From: JACVRW01 sp034664005
Lineage (GTDB): Bacteria; Actinomycetota; Thermoleophilia; Solirubrobacterales; Thermoleophilaceae
Assembly: GCA_034664005.1 (NCBI GenBank)
Contig: JAXDIL010000118.1
Location: 1-64,000 of the forward strand
Direction: 5' to 3'
Length of the DNA: 64,000 nucleotides
Both the position numbers and the translations under genes were made by a program. Positions within the stretch are counted from its first letter, which is position 1, and every line of letters starts with the position of its first letter. This document shows positions 1-8,760 of the stretch, one piece after another. The notes under the pieces were generated by a model. That model did not search any database and was not told where the DNA came from. It saw only the letters and a list, made by a program, of their open reading frames with translations.

Positions 1-1
1 C

Positions 2-415
2 AACGTCGGGGTGGCTGTCGCGGCGCAGGACACGCTCGTGGTCCCGACGATCCACGACGCCGACAAGAAGTCGCTCGGCGAGATCGCCCGCCAGGCGCGC
101 GAGCTGATCCGCAAGGTGCACGACGGCAAGATCACGCCGCCGGAGCTGTCGGGCGGCACGTTCACGGTCTCGAACCTCGGCATGTACGGCGTCGACTCGT
201 TCTCGGCCGTGATCAACCCGCCCCAGGCGGCGCTGCTCACCGTGGGCGCCCTGAAGAAGCGACCGGCCGTGGACGACGGCGGGCGGATCGTCACGCGGGA
301 CGCGATGACCCTGTCGCTCGTCTGCGACCACCGCATCCTCTACGGCGCCGACGGCGCCGAATTCCTCGCGCGGGTCAAGGACCTGCTCGAGCAGCCGCTC
401 TCACTCGCGCTGTAG
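2..415 (+). CDS. 2-oxoacid dehydrogenase E2 acyltransferase, C-terminal part (5' end outside window)
   Basis: The last 137 codons of a dihydrolipoamide acyltransferase catalytic domain are present. The reading frame is open to the window edge, so the lipoyl and subunit-binding domains lie upstream. The family transfers acyl groups from lipoamide to CoA in pyruvate, 2-oxoglutarate or branched-chain dehydrogenase complexes. The family signature TFTVSNLGMYG and the region around the active-site His (CDHRILYGADG) are visible. The usual DHRxxDG motif has Tyr in place of the second Asp here. The LOG-family gene follows 128 bases downstream on the same strand. Which oxoacid is used cannot be told from this fragment. 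Confidence 0.88.
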   Translation, partial: NVGVAVAAQDTLVVPTIHDADKKSLGEIARQARELIRKVHDGKITPPELSGGTFTVSNLGMYGVDSFSAVINPPQAALLTVGALKKRPAVDDGGRIVTRDAMTLSLVCDHRILYGADGAEFLARVKDLLEQPLSLAL

Positions 416-498
416 CGCAAGCGCAGCGCGCATAGCTTCCGCCTCCGGCGGGTAAGTGCCAATTTGTACTTTCCGTGGGGGGAAGGGGGAACCTGGGT

Positions 499-523
499 GG
501 CCGGCGTTCTGCAGACGCCGGCC
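499..523 (+). terminator. GC-rich perfect hairpin downstream of the E2 gene
   Basis: A 9-base arm (ggccggcgt, 499-507) pairs perfectly with acgccggcc (515-523) across a 7-base loop. It sits 84 bases after the E2 stop and just before the ribosome-binding site of the next gene. No T-run follows, so it is either a factor-assisted terminator or attenuator, or a structured 5' leader of the LOG gene. Confidence 0.4.
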
Positions 524-543
524 ATCTAGTCTCGGAGGTTCCG

Positions 544-1242
544 ATGCCCCGCGAACCGCGCACCCTCGACGAGGAGATCCTGGCCGCGCAGGAGACGGCG
601 GTCCGCTCGACGCTCAGCGACGAGGACCGCATCGATCGCATCGCGGCGGAGCTCCGCGACGGATTCGACGCGATGGCCGGCGTGAGCGCCGCGGCGAGCT
701 TCTTCGGATCCGCGCGCACCGCCCCGGAAGAGCCCGACTACAAGCTCGCTCGCGAGACAGCGCGCATGGTCGGCGAGAGCGGGCTCGCGATCATCACCGG
801 CGGCGGCCCCGGGATCATGGAGGCTGCCAACCGCGGCGCGAAGGACGCCGGCGCGCTCTCGATCGGGCTCAACATCGAGCTGCCGTTCGAGCAGGGCGGC
901 AACCCCTACTGCGACATCGCGCTCGAGTTCCACTACTTCTTCGTGCGCAAGATCATGTTCGTGCGCTACGCGAGCGGCTTCGTCGTCTTCCCGGGCGGCT
1001 TCGGCACGATGGACGAGCTGTGGGAGGCGCTCACGCTGATCCAGACCGAGAAGATCCGGGAATTCCCGGTGGTGCTCGTGGGCAGCGACTACTGGCGCGG
1101 CATGCTCGACTGGGTGAGCGACCGGATGATCAACGAGGGCATGATCGCGCCGGACGACCTCGAACTCCTCAGGGTCATCGACGACCCGGCCGAGGTGCGT
1201 GACGTGCTAATGGCGGCCGCCCACCGGCAGGCGCGCGCTTAG
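544..1242 (+). CDS. LOG-family (TIGR00730) nucleotide 5'-monophosphate phosphoribohydrolase-like protein
   Basis: A 232-residue Rossmann-fold protein of the LOG/YgdH family. Characterised members release a base from nucleoside 5'-monophosphates, including cytokinin ribotides. Both family signatures are present: GGGPGIMEAANRGA near residue 80 and PGGFGTMDE near residue 150, which carry the nucleotide-binding and catalytic Arg/Glu residues. The ATG at 544 is preceded by ggagg at 534-538 with 5-base spacing, which supports it over the in-frame start at 475. It is transcribed in the same direction as the E2 gene. Its stop overlaps the stop of the convergent phospholipase D-like gene. The physiological substrate is not shown by sequence. 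Confidence 0.88.
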   Translation: MPREPRTLDEEILAAQETAVRSTLSDEDRIDRIAAELRDGFDAMAGVSAAASFFGSARTAPEEPDYKLARETARMVGESGLAIITGGGPGIMEAANRGAKDAGALSIGLNIELPFEQGGNPYCDIALEFHYFFVRKIMFVRYASGFVVFPGGFGTMDELWEALTLIQTEKIREFPVVLVGSDYWRGMLDWVSDRMINEGMIAPDDLELLRVIDDPAEVRDVLMAAAHRQARA

Positions 1243-2288
1243 GCGATCGACGGCACGGGCATCGGCTCGTAGCGCTCGCGGATCGCTTCGATGAACGTCG
1301 CGAGGCGGTCCGCCAGCTCCGCGTCGTGCACCTCCACCACGTTCTCGGCGTTCATCTCGCCCGAGCGGGAGAGGTTGAACGAGCCGGCGAAGACCACGTC
1401 GTCCGCGACCGTGACCTTCGCGTGCATGAAGTCGTGGGGCGTCTCGGGCGTGTACTGGGTCGAGTGCTTCCCCTTGAAGTCCGCGTTGGACAGCACGGCT
1501 GCCAGGATCGGGATCTTCCAGGCCGAGTGGCCGTTCGTCCGCCACTGATAGACCACGCCCTCCATCTGCGTCCGGTCGATGACCCCGCGCAGGTCCACGC
1601 GCCTCTCGGCCGCCACCTCGGCGAGCGTGCCGAGCACAGCGCCGGCGGTGATCACAGGCGACGCGATCCGCACGCGCTTGCGCGCCCGCCCGATCGCCTG
1701 TCCGATGCGGTGCGACAGCTCCTCGCCGTGGCCCGGCGTGAACCAGGCGCGCACTTCGCGCCCGTCCAGCTCGAGCCGGCGCGGATCCTGGTGCCCGCTC
1801 GCGTCCACGTTGCGCGTGCTCCAGAGCTCGTCGAAGTTCTGCGCGTACTCGGCCGCCAGCTCGGGCGCATCCTCCACCACCAGGACCACGTTCTCCTGCA
1901 GCGTCCACGAGTCCGTGGTCCAGTTCATGGAGCCGGTCCAGACGGACTCGCGATCGCGCACCACGTACTTGTGGTGCATCAGGTCGGGGATGCCGGGGAT
2001 GCCGCAGGTCGGGAACGGCATGGCCTCGAGCAGCTCCGGCTTCGTGCGCGGTGGCGGCGGGAAGGTGAGGCGCTCCGGGTGATCGGCGTTGTAGGCGATC
2101 CGCACGCGCACGCCGCGCTCATTGGCTGCTCGGAGGGCGTCGGCCACGACGTCGCCCGGCTCGCCTGGAAGCCGCACGTCGTAGAGCGCCAGGTCGAGCG
2201 ACTCGCGCGCCTTGCCGAGGAAGGCCTCGATCCGGCGCGCCATCTCCAGCGGATCCCCACCCGGGTGGAGCGGGTGAGCCTCGATCAC
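1239..2288 (-). CDS. Phospholipase D-like (HKD) family protein
   Basis: A 349-residue protein with two HKD catalytic motifs, HHKYVVRD and HAKVTVAD, one in each half. This is the arrangement of a monomeric PLD-superfamily phosphodiesterase or transphosphatidylase. There is no signal peptide or transmembrane segment, so a cytoplasmic enzyme is expected. The GTG start (2288) overlaps the stop of the upstream enolase-superfamily gene in a GTGA junction, making it the last gene of the seven-gene polyamine-type transport operon. A longer open frame extends upstream through the enolase gene, but it is antisense-like and has no homology. The substrate (phospholipid, nucleic acid or another phosphodiester) cannot be assigned. 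Its presence in this operon is unusual. Confidence 0.8.
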   Translation of the reverse strand: MIEAHPLHPGGDPLEMARRIEAFLGKARESLDLALYDVRLPGEPGDVVADALRAANERGVRVRIAYNADHPERLTFPPPPRTKPELLEAMPFPTCGIPGIPDLMHHKYVVRDRESVWTGSMNWTTDSWTLQENVVLVVEDAPELAAEYAQNFDELWSTRNVDASGHQDPRRLELDGREVRAWFTPGHGEELSHRIGQAIGRARKRVRIASPVITAGAVLGTLAEVAAERRVDLRGVIDRTQMEGVVYQWRTNGHSAWKIPILAAVLSNADFKGKHSTQYTPETPHDFMHAKVTVADDVVFAGSFNLSRSGEMNAENVVEVHDAELADRLATFIEAIRERYEPMPVPSIA

Positions 2289-3361
2289 TGCTGCCAGCGG
2301 AAGCCCGACGGCGCGATGCGCGGCTCGAGCGGGCTCGTGGGGAGCCCATCGGGGAGGTTCGGCTCGTTGTAGCCCGACGGCGCCGTGTCGTTCGGGGTGT
2401 CCGGGTGGAACAGCGACGCCAGGTACTGGATGTGACCGCGGCCCGGGCCGAGCTCGGTCTGGCCCCCGCCGTACGCCTGGACCCCCTCGCGTTCGCACCA
2501 GTCGTACATCTCGAACAGGTTGCTGAGCGGGCCGAAGCGCGACGGCTTGATGTTCACCATGCGGGGCCGCCAGGGACGGTCGAGCACATCGGCGACCGAG
2601 TGGATCGGCGCGTCCCAGGTGACGCGGTCGCTCACCGCGTCGAGGATCGGGCGGGTCGCGTCGGTCACGTCGGGGTCCTCGAGCCAGGCGTTCGGGAACG
2701 CCTCGATGACCATTCGGTAGAGCTCCGGGTCCGTCTCCACGTCCACCGGCGTGCCCTTGTACTGCCCCTTGAGGTCCACCGAGTCGACGGCACCCGTGGC
2801 CACCAGCGTCTCCACCAGCTCCGGCGTCCAGTTGTTCGTCGGGTCGAGCTTCAGCTTCGTGCCCGGATAGCGCTCCAGCAGCCGCAGCGCCTTGTCCGGC
2901 GTCTCGGGGCCCTCCTGCTCCCAGGCACCGAGCCGCATGGACACGACGAAGTTCAGCGGGCGCGGCTCGCGCTCGAGCACGTCGGCGAGCGAGCGGCCGG
3001 CCTGAGTCAGTGCCAGGTCGAGGGCCGCCGACTCGAACGCCCAGCGGCGGTACAGCTCGGAGACCTCGCCGCGCACGGGCGGCGCCGGGAACAGCTCGGT
3101 CTCGCCGAGCCGCTTCGAGAACGAGTCGAGCGTGTACGAGCCGGCCAGCTCGATCGTCTTCGGGCCGTCCGCCTGGAGGTTCACGTGGTCGATCTCGTCG
3201 TAGACCACGTCCTCGCCCACGCCGGTCTCGCCGCCCGGGCCGCGCAACTCGATCAGCGTCGTGGCGCGCACGAACTCCGGCGAGAACTGGAGCTCGCGTC
3301 CCTCGAAGCTGAGCGACTCGACCTCGAGCGGAAGCTCCGCGATGCGCTCGTAGGAGCTCAC
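2285..3361 (-). CDS. Enolase-superfamily (mandelate racemase/muconate cycloisomerase-like) enzyme
   Basis: A 358-residue enzyme with enolase-superfamily landmarks in order: a KxK base motif (KLKLD), a metal-ligand region (VDLKGQ), a second metal ligand (WLEDP), a third (TWDAPI) and the opposite-face Lys (VNIKPSR). Family members abstract a proton alpha to a carboxylate, giving racemisation, dehydration or cycloisomerisation. The GTG start at 3361 overlaps the aminotransferase stop (GTGA), and its own stop overlaps the next start, so translation is coupled along the operon. The actual substrate is unknown. The neighbours (polyamine-type transporter, aminotransferase) suggest an amino-acid-derived carboxylate. 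Confidence 0.78.
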   Translation of the reverse strand: MSSYERIAELPLEVESLSFEGRELQFSPEFVRATTLIELRGPGGETGVGEDVVYDEIDHVNLQADGPKTIELAGSYTLDSFSKRLGETELFPAPPVRGEVSELYRRWAFESAALDLALTQAGRSLADVLEREPRPLNFVVSMRLGAWEQEGPETPDKALRLLERYPGTKLKLDPTNNWTPELVETLVATGAVDSVDLKGQYKGTPVDVETDPELYRMVIEAFPNAWLEDPDVTDATRPILDAVSDRVTWDAPIHSVADVLDRPWRPRMVNIKPSRFGPLSNLFEMYDWCEREGVQAYGGGQTELGPGRGHIQYLASLFHPDTPNDTAPSGYNEPNLPDGLPTSPLEPRIAPSGFRWQQ

Positions 3362-4689
3362 GCGGCCAGCTCCGCCAGCGCCGCACCGAAGACGTCGCTG
3401 TGCAGGTCCACCTGCTCCTCGGTCGTGGCCGGGCACATCAGGGCCATGTTGTGGAAGGGGGTTATGAGGACTCCGCGGTTCATCAGGTAGAGATGAAGGT
3501 ACTCATCGAGCTCCGGATCCCCGGCGGCTGCCGACTCAGCGCCGGTGCGAGGCGGCGTCGGCGAGTAGCGGTACTCGCAGCGGGCGCCGAGCGACACGTT
3601 CGTCCAGGGCAGCCCGTGCTCGGCGATGGCGCCGTCGACGCCCTCGGCGAAGCGCTCGCGCAGCCGCACCATGCGCTCGAACGCCTCGTCCGTGAGCACC
3701 TCGCCCAGCGTGGCGCGCGCCGCGGCAAGCGAGAGCGCGTTGCCCGCGAGCGTGCCGCCCACGCCGCCCGTGTCCTCGAGATCCGCATCCTCCTGCGCCG
3801 CGATCCGCTCTGCCAGCTCCGCCGTCAGGCCATAGGCGCCGATCGGCACTCCGCCCGCCACCGACTTGCCGAGCGTCACCGCGTCCGGCTCGAGGCCCCA
3901 GGCAGCGGTGCAGCCACCCGGCCCGGCGCTGAGTGTGTGCGTCTCGTCGATGATGAGGAGCGTCCCGTGGCGCGTGCAGAGCTCGCGCACGCCCTCGAGG
4001 AAGCCCGGCTCCGGCAGGACGATCCCGATGTTCGTGAGCGCCGGCTCCATCAGCAGGCAGGCCACGTCGCCGTGCGCGAGCACCTCCTCCACCGAGTCGA
4101 GCTCGTTGAACTCCGCGACCCGCGTCGTCGTCGCCGGGTCGACCGCCGGGCCGACCAGCCCCTCGCGGGCCCGTGTGCCGCCGTCGGCGTCGCGGTTGAC
4201 GAACGCCTCGTCCACCGACCCGTGGTAGCACCAGTTGAAGACCGCCGCGCGCGGCCGGGCGGTCACGTGGCGGCACATGCGGAGCATCCAGCGGTTCGCG
4301 TCGGTGGCGGTCAGCGCGAACTGCCAGTAGGGCACGCCGAAGCGCCGCGCGAGCTCGGAGCCGACCCAGGCGGCGTCCTCGGTCGGGAGCATCGTCGTGA
4401 TGCCCTCGATCGAGGCCAGCGCGCGCATGGTCGGCTCGGGTGAGTGGCCCGCCATGGCGCCGGTATCGCCGAGGCAGAAGTCCGCGTACTCGTTGCCGTC
4501 CACGTCCACGAGCGTCGAGCCGTGCGCGCGCTCCAGGTAGAGCGGGTGGCCGCCGGCCCACATCGCCATCCACGACATCGGGACGCCCGCGAGCAGGCTC
4601 GCCCGCGCCTCCTCGTGCAGCTCCCCGGAGCGCCGGTGGCTTCCCTCGAAGAGCTCGCGCTCGCGCGCGATCAGCTCGGCCAGGCTCAC
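3358..4689 (-). CDS. Class III PLP-dependent aminotransferase (glutamate-1-semialdehyde aminomutase-like)
   Basis: A 443-residue fold-type I aminotransferase. IIDETHTL carries the cofactor-binding Asp, and VTLGKSVAGG carries the Lys that forms the PLP Schiff base. The N-terminal region (HPLYLERAHGSTLVDVDGNEYADF) aligns with glutamate-1-semialdehyde 2,1-aminomutase-type enzymes. However, the gene sits in a transport operon rather than a haem locus, so an amine or amino-acid aminotransferase is more likely. GTG at 4689 overlaps the potC stop. It is a different subgroup from the plus-strand aminotransferase at 8952, so two transaminases serve this locus. Confidence 0.82.
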   Translation of the reverse strand: MSLAELIARERELFEGSHRRSGELHEEARASLLAGVPMSWMAMWAGGHPLYLERAHGSTLVDVDGNEYADFCLGDTGAMAGHSPEPTMRALASIEGITTMLPTEDAAWVGSELARRFGVPYWQFALTATDANRWMLRMCRHVTARPRAAVFNWCYHGSVDEAFVNRDADGGTRAREGLVGPAVDPATTTRVAEFNELDSVEEVLAHGDVACLLMEPALTNIGIVLPEPGFLEGVRELCTRHGTLLIIDETHTLSAGPGGCTAAWGLEPDAVTLGKSVAGGVPIGAYGLTAELAERIAAQEDADLEDTGGVGGTLAGNALSLAAARATLGEVLTDEAFERMVRLRERFAEGVDGAIAEHGLPWTNVSLGARCEYRYSPTPPRTGAESAAAGDPELDEYLHLYLMNRGVLITPFHNMALMCPATTEEQVDLHSDVFGAALAELAA

Positions 4690-5537
4690 GCAGTGGCTCG
4701 CTCGGCGAAGGCCGGGCCGGGCTCGTCGGGCCGGACCGCCGCCATCTTCTCGGCGCGCCGCTGCTGCCACACGGTGATGATCATCACCGCCACCGTGAAC
4801 AGGAAGATCATCGTGGCGATCACGTAGATCTGCGGCGGGATCGCCACACGCGCGGCGCCCCAGATGAACAGCGGGAACGTGATCGTCGAGCCCGAGTTGA
4901 AGTTCGTGATCACGAAGTCGTCGATCGACAGCGCGAACGCCAGCAGGGCGGCCGCCACCACGCCGGGCATGATCAGCGGGAGCGTCACGAGCCGGAACGT
5001 CTCCCACGGCGTGGCCCCGAGGTCCTGCGCGGCCTCCTCCAGCGAGCGGTCGAAGCCGATCAGCCGCGAACGCACGGTGATCACCACGAACGACAGGTTG
5101 AACATGATGTGCGCGATCAGGATCGTCGCGAATCCCAGCGAGGGCGTGCCCAGGTTGAGGAACTGCGACAGCAGGGCGGCACCGAGCACGACCTCGGGCG
5201 TCGCGAGCGGGATGAAGATGAACAGGTTCACCGGCGCGCGGCCCTTGAACTCGTAGCGCACCAGGGCGAGGGCGGTGAGCGTGCCGAGGATCGTCGCCCC
5301 GACGGTGGACAGCGCGGCGACCTCGAGCGACGTCTTGAGCGCGTCGCCCACTCCCTGCACGGCGAACGGGTGCTTCCAGGCGTCGAGGCTGAACTCCTGC
5401 CAGATGAAGTTGAAGCGCCCGCGCGGGTTGTTGAACGAGAAGACGACGATCACCGCGATCGGGACCAGCAGGTACACCAACGCCAGCCCGGCGTAGGCGT
5501 TCAGGAGCCAGTCGAGGCCGCGCCGCCTGAGCGTCAC
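4686..5537 (-). CDS. potC: Spermidine/putrescine-type ABC transporter permease (PotC-like)
   Basis: A 283-residue inner-membrane permease with about six transmembrane segments. The EAA loop is EEAAQDLGATPWETFRLVTLPLIMPG, around residues 165-190, which docks onto the ATPase. The first segment (YAGLALVYLLVPIAVIVVF) and overall length fit PotC. The GTG start at 5537 overlaps the potB stop. It would form the channel with PotB, energised by PotA and loaded by PotD. The exact substrate (putrescine, spermidine or another cation) is not determined by the permease sequence. Confidence 0.88.
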   Translation of the reverse strand: MTLRRRGLDWLLNAYAGLALVYLLVPIAVIVVFSFNNPRGRFNFIWQEFSLDAWKHPFAVQGVGDALKTSLEVAALSTVGATILGTLTALALVRYEFKGRAPVNLFIFIPLATPEVVLGAALLSQFLNLGTPSLGFATILIAHIMFNLSFVVITVRSRLIGFDRSLEEAAQDLGATPWETFRLVTLPLIMPGVVAAALLAFALSIDDFVITNFNSGSTITFPLFIWGAARVAIPPQIYVIATMIFLFTVAVMIITVWQQRRAEKMAAVRPDEPGPAFAERATA

Positions 5538-6406
5538 TTCCGCTCGCCCTCGGTGCCGAGGAGCGCCTCTGTGCCGGCGATCCGCGCCCAGATCAGGACG
5601 AGGATCAGCATGAACGCCATCAGGAGGAACGAGAGCGCCGCCGCCGTCGGGTAGTCGGCCACCTCGAGGTAGCGCGACTGGATGACGTTCCCGATCATGA
5701 ACTGGCGCGGAGTGCCCAGCAGCTCGGCGTTGATGAAGTCGCCGGCCGCCGGGATGAAGGTGAGCAGCGTCCCGGCCACCACTCCCGGCATCGACAGCGG
5801 CAGCGTCACGCGCAGGAACACGTCGCGGCGACGGCCGTAGAGGTCGTAGCCGGCCTCGAGCATGCGCTTGTCGACCCGCTCCAGGCTGGCGTAGACCGGC
5901 AGGATCATGAACGGCAGGAAGTTGTAGGTGATGCCCGCCACCACCGAGACGGTGGTGTCGAGCAAGCGCCCGTCGGACGACACGATGCCCAGTGTCTGCA
6001 GCGTGTTCACGACGATCCCGGAGTCGGACAGGATCGTCTCCCAGGACAGCGTGCGGATCAGGTACGTGACGAAGAACGGCACGATCACCAGCAGGAGCAG
6101 CGCGTTCCGGTAACGGCCGCCGCGGAAGGCGATCACGTAGGCGAGCGGGTAGCCGATCAGGAACGAGAAGAGCGTCGCGAGGCCCGCGTACTCGAACGAG
6201 CGGATGAACTGCTTGTCGTAGTTCTTGAGCGCGTTCGTGTAGTTCGAGAACTCCCAGGTGAGCCGGAAGCCCGTGTCGATCGTGCCCGTCTTGAGCGACT
6301 CGACCGCCATGTAGCAGAGCGGAATCGCGAAGAACAGCAGCAGCCAGCCCAGCCCCGGCAGGAGCAGCAGGTAGGGAAGCGCTGCCTTTCGGAGCCGGGT
6401 CGGCAC
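5534..6406 (-). CDS. potB: Spermidine/putrescine-type ABC transporter permease (PotB-like)
   Basis: A 290-residue permease with six predicted membrane helices and a binding-protein-dependent transport loop (LEAGYDLYGRRRDVFLRVTLPLSMPG). LLLLPGLGWLLLFFAIPLCYMAVESL near the N-terminus is typical of PotB. GTG at 6406 is preceded on the minus strand by a GGAGAGG ribosome-binding site, 15 bases after the potD stop. The 3' end overlaps potC by 4 bases. It acts in the membrane as the partner of PotC. Confidence 0.88.
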   Translation of the reverse strand: MPTRLRKAALPYLLLLPGLGWLLLFFAIPLCYMAVESLKTGTIDTGFRLTWEFSNYTNALKNYDKQFIRSFEYAGLATLFSFLIGYPLAYVIAFRGGRYRNALLLLVIVPFFVTYLIRTLSWETILSDSGIVVNTLQTLGIVSSDGRLLDTTVSVVAGITYNFLPFMILPVYASLERVDKRMLEAGYDLYGRRRDVFLRVTLPLSMPGVVAGTLLTFIPAAGDFINAELLGTPRQFMIGNVIQSRYLEVADYPTAAALSFLLMAFMLILVLIWARIAGTEALLGTEGERK

Positions 6407-6421
6407 GGGTCCTCTCCGGCT

Positions 6422-7633
6422 CTAGGCGCCGATCACCGTCTGGAACGCGTTGTCGAGCTCCGACTCCTCGTCAGGCTTCAGCCCACGGAAGATGAACGTG
6501 TCCTCGAGGTAGGCGGCGTCGGGGAAGATCAGTGGGTTCTCGGCGAGCGACTTGTCGCGCTTGGCCAGGATCTCCTTCACGCCGTTCACCGGGCAGATGT
6601 AGTTGACGTACTCCGCGATGTCGGCCTGGATCTCGGGCCTGTAGACGAAGTCGATGAACTTCTCCGCCGTGAATGCGTGCGGCGCCCCGACGGGGATCTG
6701 CATGTTGTCGGTCCAGAGGTGCCCGCCCGTCTCCGGGAGGACGAACTGGATGTTCGGGTCGTCCGCCTGGAGCTGCACGGCATCGCCCGACCAGCCGATG
6801 ATCAGCCACGAATCGCCCTTGGTGATGTCCTTCGTGTACTCGTTGCCGGTGAAGCCCCGGATCTGGCCCGAGTCGGCGGCCTCGCCGATCTTGTCGATCG
6901 CCTTCATGAACTCGTCGACGCTGGCCTTCTCGGGATCCGCGCCCATCGACGCCGCCACGACGCCTACGGTGTCGCGCATCTCGCTGAGCATGGTGACCTT
7001 GCCCTTGTAATCCGGGTCGAACAGGTCGTCCACGGACTTCGGCTCCCGCTTCACCTTGTCCTTGCGGTAGATGATTCCGGTGAGGCCAGACTGCCAGGGC
7101 ATCGAGAAGTCGCGGTTGGGGTCGAACGGCGGTGACTTCAGGCGCTCGATCAGATTCTTGGTCGCGTTCGGCATCGTCGACTTGTCGAACTTCTGGACGT
7201 AGCCGAGCCGGATCATGCGCGCCGCCATCCAGTCGGTCACGACGTGGATGTCGCGGCCGCCCGAGTCGCCCTGGGCGTACTGCTGGCGGACCTTGCCGAA
7301 GAACTCGGTGTTGTCGTTGACCTCCTCGACGTACTTGACCTTGGTCCCGTACTCCTTCTCGAAGTCCTTGAGGGTGCCGCGGTCCTCCTCGATGTAGAGC
7401 GGCCAGTTGGCCATGTACATCGAGTCGGCGATCTCGCCCTTCGGGATCGGCTTCTCCTCCGAGGCCTTCTTGGCGCCGCCGGCGGGCTCGTCAGTGCCGC
7501 AGGCAGCGAGATAGGCGAGCGCGGACGCGCTAAGGGCGCCGGCGGCTCCGCGCTGCAGGATGCGGCGGCGCGTGAGCGGGTTGCGCAGCAGGCGCTCGAA
7601 CTCGCGCTCCAGGTCTCCATTCGATGGCGTCAC
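6422..7633 (-). CDS. potD: Polyamine-type ABC transporter substrate-binding lipoprotein (PotD-like)
   Basis: A 403-residue extracytoplasmic binding protein. The N-terminus has a twin-arginine-like TRRRILQRG followed by a hydrophobic stretch and the lipobox LAAC, so it is probably a Tat-exported lipoprotein. The mature part is PotD-like: an early NWPLYIEE segment, then YVEEVNDNTEFFGKV, GYVQKFDKS, MPWQSGLTGIIY and GWSGDAV. The ATG overlaps the potA stop (ATGA). A clear paralogue lies at 58872-60008. Substrate specificity within the polyamine/GABA-amine group is inferred from family and catabolic neighbours. Confidence 0.88.
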   Translation of the reverse strand: MTPSNGDLEREFERLLRNPLTRRRILQRGAAGALSASALAYLAACGTDEPAGGAKKASEEKPIPKGEIADSMYMANWPLYIEEDRGTLKDFEKEYGTKVKYVEEVNDNTEFFGKVRQQYAQGDSGGRDIHVVTDWMAARMIRLGYVQKFDKSTMPNATKNLIERLKSPPFDPNRDFSMPWQSGLTGIIYRKDKVKREPKSVDDLFDPDYKGKVTMLSEMRDTVGVVAASMGADPEKASVDEFMKAIDKIGEAADSGQIRGFTGNEYTKDITKGDSWLIIGWSGDAVQLQADDPNIQFVLPETGGHLWTDNMQIPVGAPHAFTAEKFIDFVYRPEIQADIAEYVNYICPVNGVKEILAKRDKSLAENPLIFPDAAYLEDTFIFRGLKPDEESELDNAFQTVIGA

Positions 7634-8760
7634 TCGGCGTGCCCCTCCCTAACGATGTGGATGTTGTCGTCGGACCAGCTCAGCCGTGCGCTGTCGCCTG
7701 CGGCGGGGAGGTCCCGCCGCGCCTCGGCGTCGGCGTTCGGGACCAGCACGGTCATGCGCGTGTCGTCGCCCAGCCGCACGACCATCTGCGTCGCCGTGCC
7801 GAGGTAGAGCGAGCTCTCGACCTGGCCCTCGACGCTCGGTCGCTCCTCGGTCGTGTCGCCGACCGAGGAGAGCACGAGCTTCTCGGGCCGCACGACCGCG
7901 TGAGCGCGTTCGCCGGCCGCCGCGCCGCCCGACTTTGGCGTGCGCACGGTCGGCCCGGCGTCGAGGCGCAGCTGCGCACCGTCGCCGTTGGCCGAGATGA
8001 CCTCGCCGGGCATCAGGTTCGACACGCCGATGAAGCCCGCGACGAAGGTGGTGGCGGGCCGCTCGTAGACCGTCTCGGGGTCCGCCACCTGCTCGACCAC
8101 GCCGCGGTTCATCACCGCGATCTTGTCGGACATCGTGAGCGCCTCCTCCTGGTCGTGCGTCACGTAGATGAACGTGATGCCGACCTCGCGCTGGATGCGC
8201 TTCAGCTCCACCTGGAGCTGTTTGCGGAGCTTCAGGTCGAGCGCGCCCAGTGGCTCGTCGAGCAGCAGCACCGCCGGACGGTTCACGAGCGCGCGCGCGA
8301 GCGCGACGCGCTGCTGCTGGCCGCCCGACAGCTGCGCCGGCTTGCGCTTGGCCTCCGCCGCGAGCCCGACGCGCTCGAGCTCCTCCGCCACGCGCCGCTT
8401 CACCTCCGCCCTGTCGACCTTCTGGCGCTGGAGGCCAAAGGCCACGTTCTGCTCGACATTCCGGTGCGGGAACAGCGCGTAGCTCTGGAAGACGGTGTTG
8501 GTCGGCCGCTTGAAGGCGGGCAGATCGGTCACGTCGTCGCCGTCGAGCAGCACGCGCCCCTCGGACGGGTTCTCGAACCCGGCGAGCATCCGCAGCGTCG
8601 TCGTCTTGCCGCAGCCGGACGGGCCCAGCATGGTGAAGAACTGACCACGCGGAATGTCGAGCTCCATCTCGCGCACGGCTGTGAAGTCGCCGAAGCGCTT
8701 CGTAACGCGGTCGAGCCGGACGCTCGGGGTGTCCGAGCCCGTTTGGCCCTCATGGCTCAT
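7630..8760 (-). CDS. potA: Polyamine-type ABC transporter ATP-binding protein (PotA-like)
   Basis: A 376-residue ATPase with Walker A GPSGCGKTT, signature LSGGQQQR and Walker B VLLLDEPLGALD, followed by a C-terminal TOBE-like regulatory domain (from about residue 235). The length and C-terminal domain match PotA. It is the first gene of the minus operon. ATG at 8760 (MSHEGQ) is preferred, and a TTG four codons upstream (8772) is possible. No strong Shine-Dalgarno sequence is seen before either. The same CCAGGATG context precedes the diguanylate cyclase gene. Confidence 0.9.
   Translation of the reverse strand: MSHEGQTGSDTPSVRLDRVTKRFGDFTAVREMELDIPRGQFFTMLGPSGCGKTTTLRMLAGFENPSEGRVLLDGDDVTDLPAFKRPTNTVFQSYALFPHRNVEQNVAFGLQRQKVDRAEVKRRVAEELERVGLAAEAKRKPAQLSGGQQQRVALARALVNRPAVLLLDEPLGALDLKLRKQLQVELKRIQREVGITFIYVTHDQEEALTMSDKIAVMNRGVVEQVADPETVYERPATTFVAGFIGVSNLMPGEVISANGDGAQLRLDAGPTVRTPKSGGAAAGERAHAVVRPEKLVLSSVGDTTEERPSVEGQVESSLYLGTATQMVVRLGDDTRMTVLVPNADAEARRDLPAAGDSARLSWSDDNIHIVREGHAE

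Noticed and set aside
1239..3386. A 715-residue fusion reading through the enolase region into the PLD-like gene
   Set aside because: The first half is out of frame with the real enolase-superfamily gene; the GTGA junction at 2285-2288 gives the true start.
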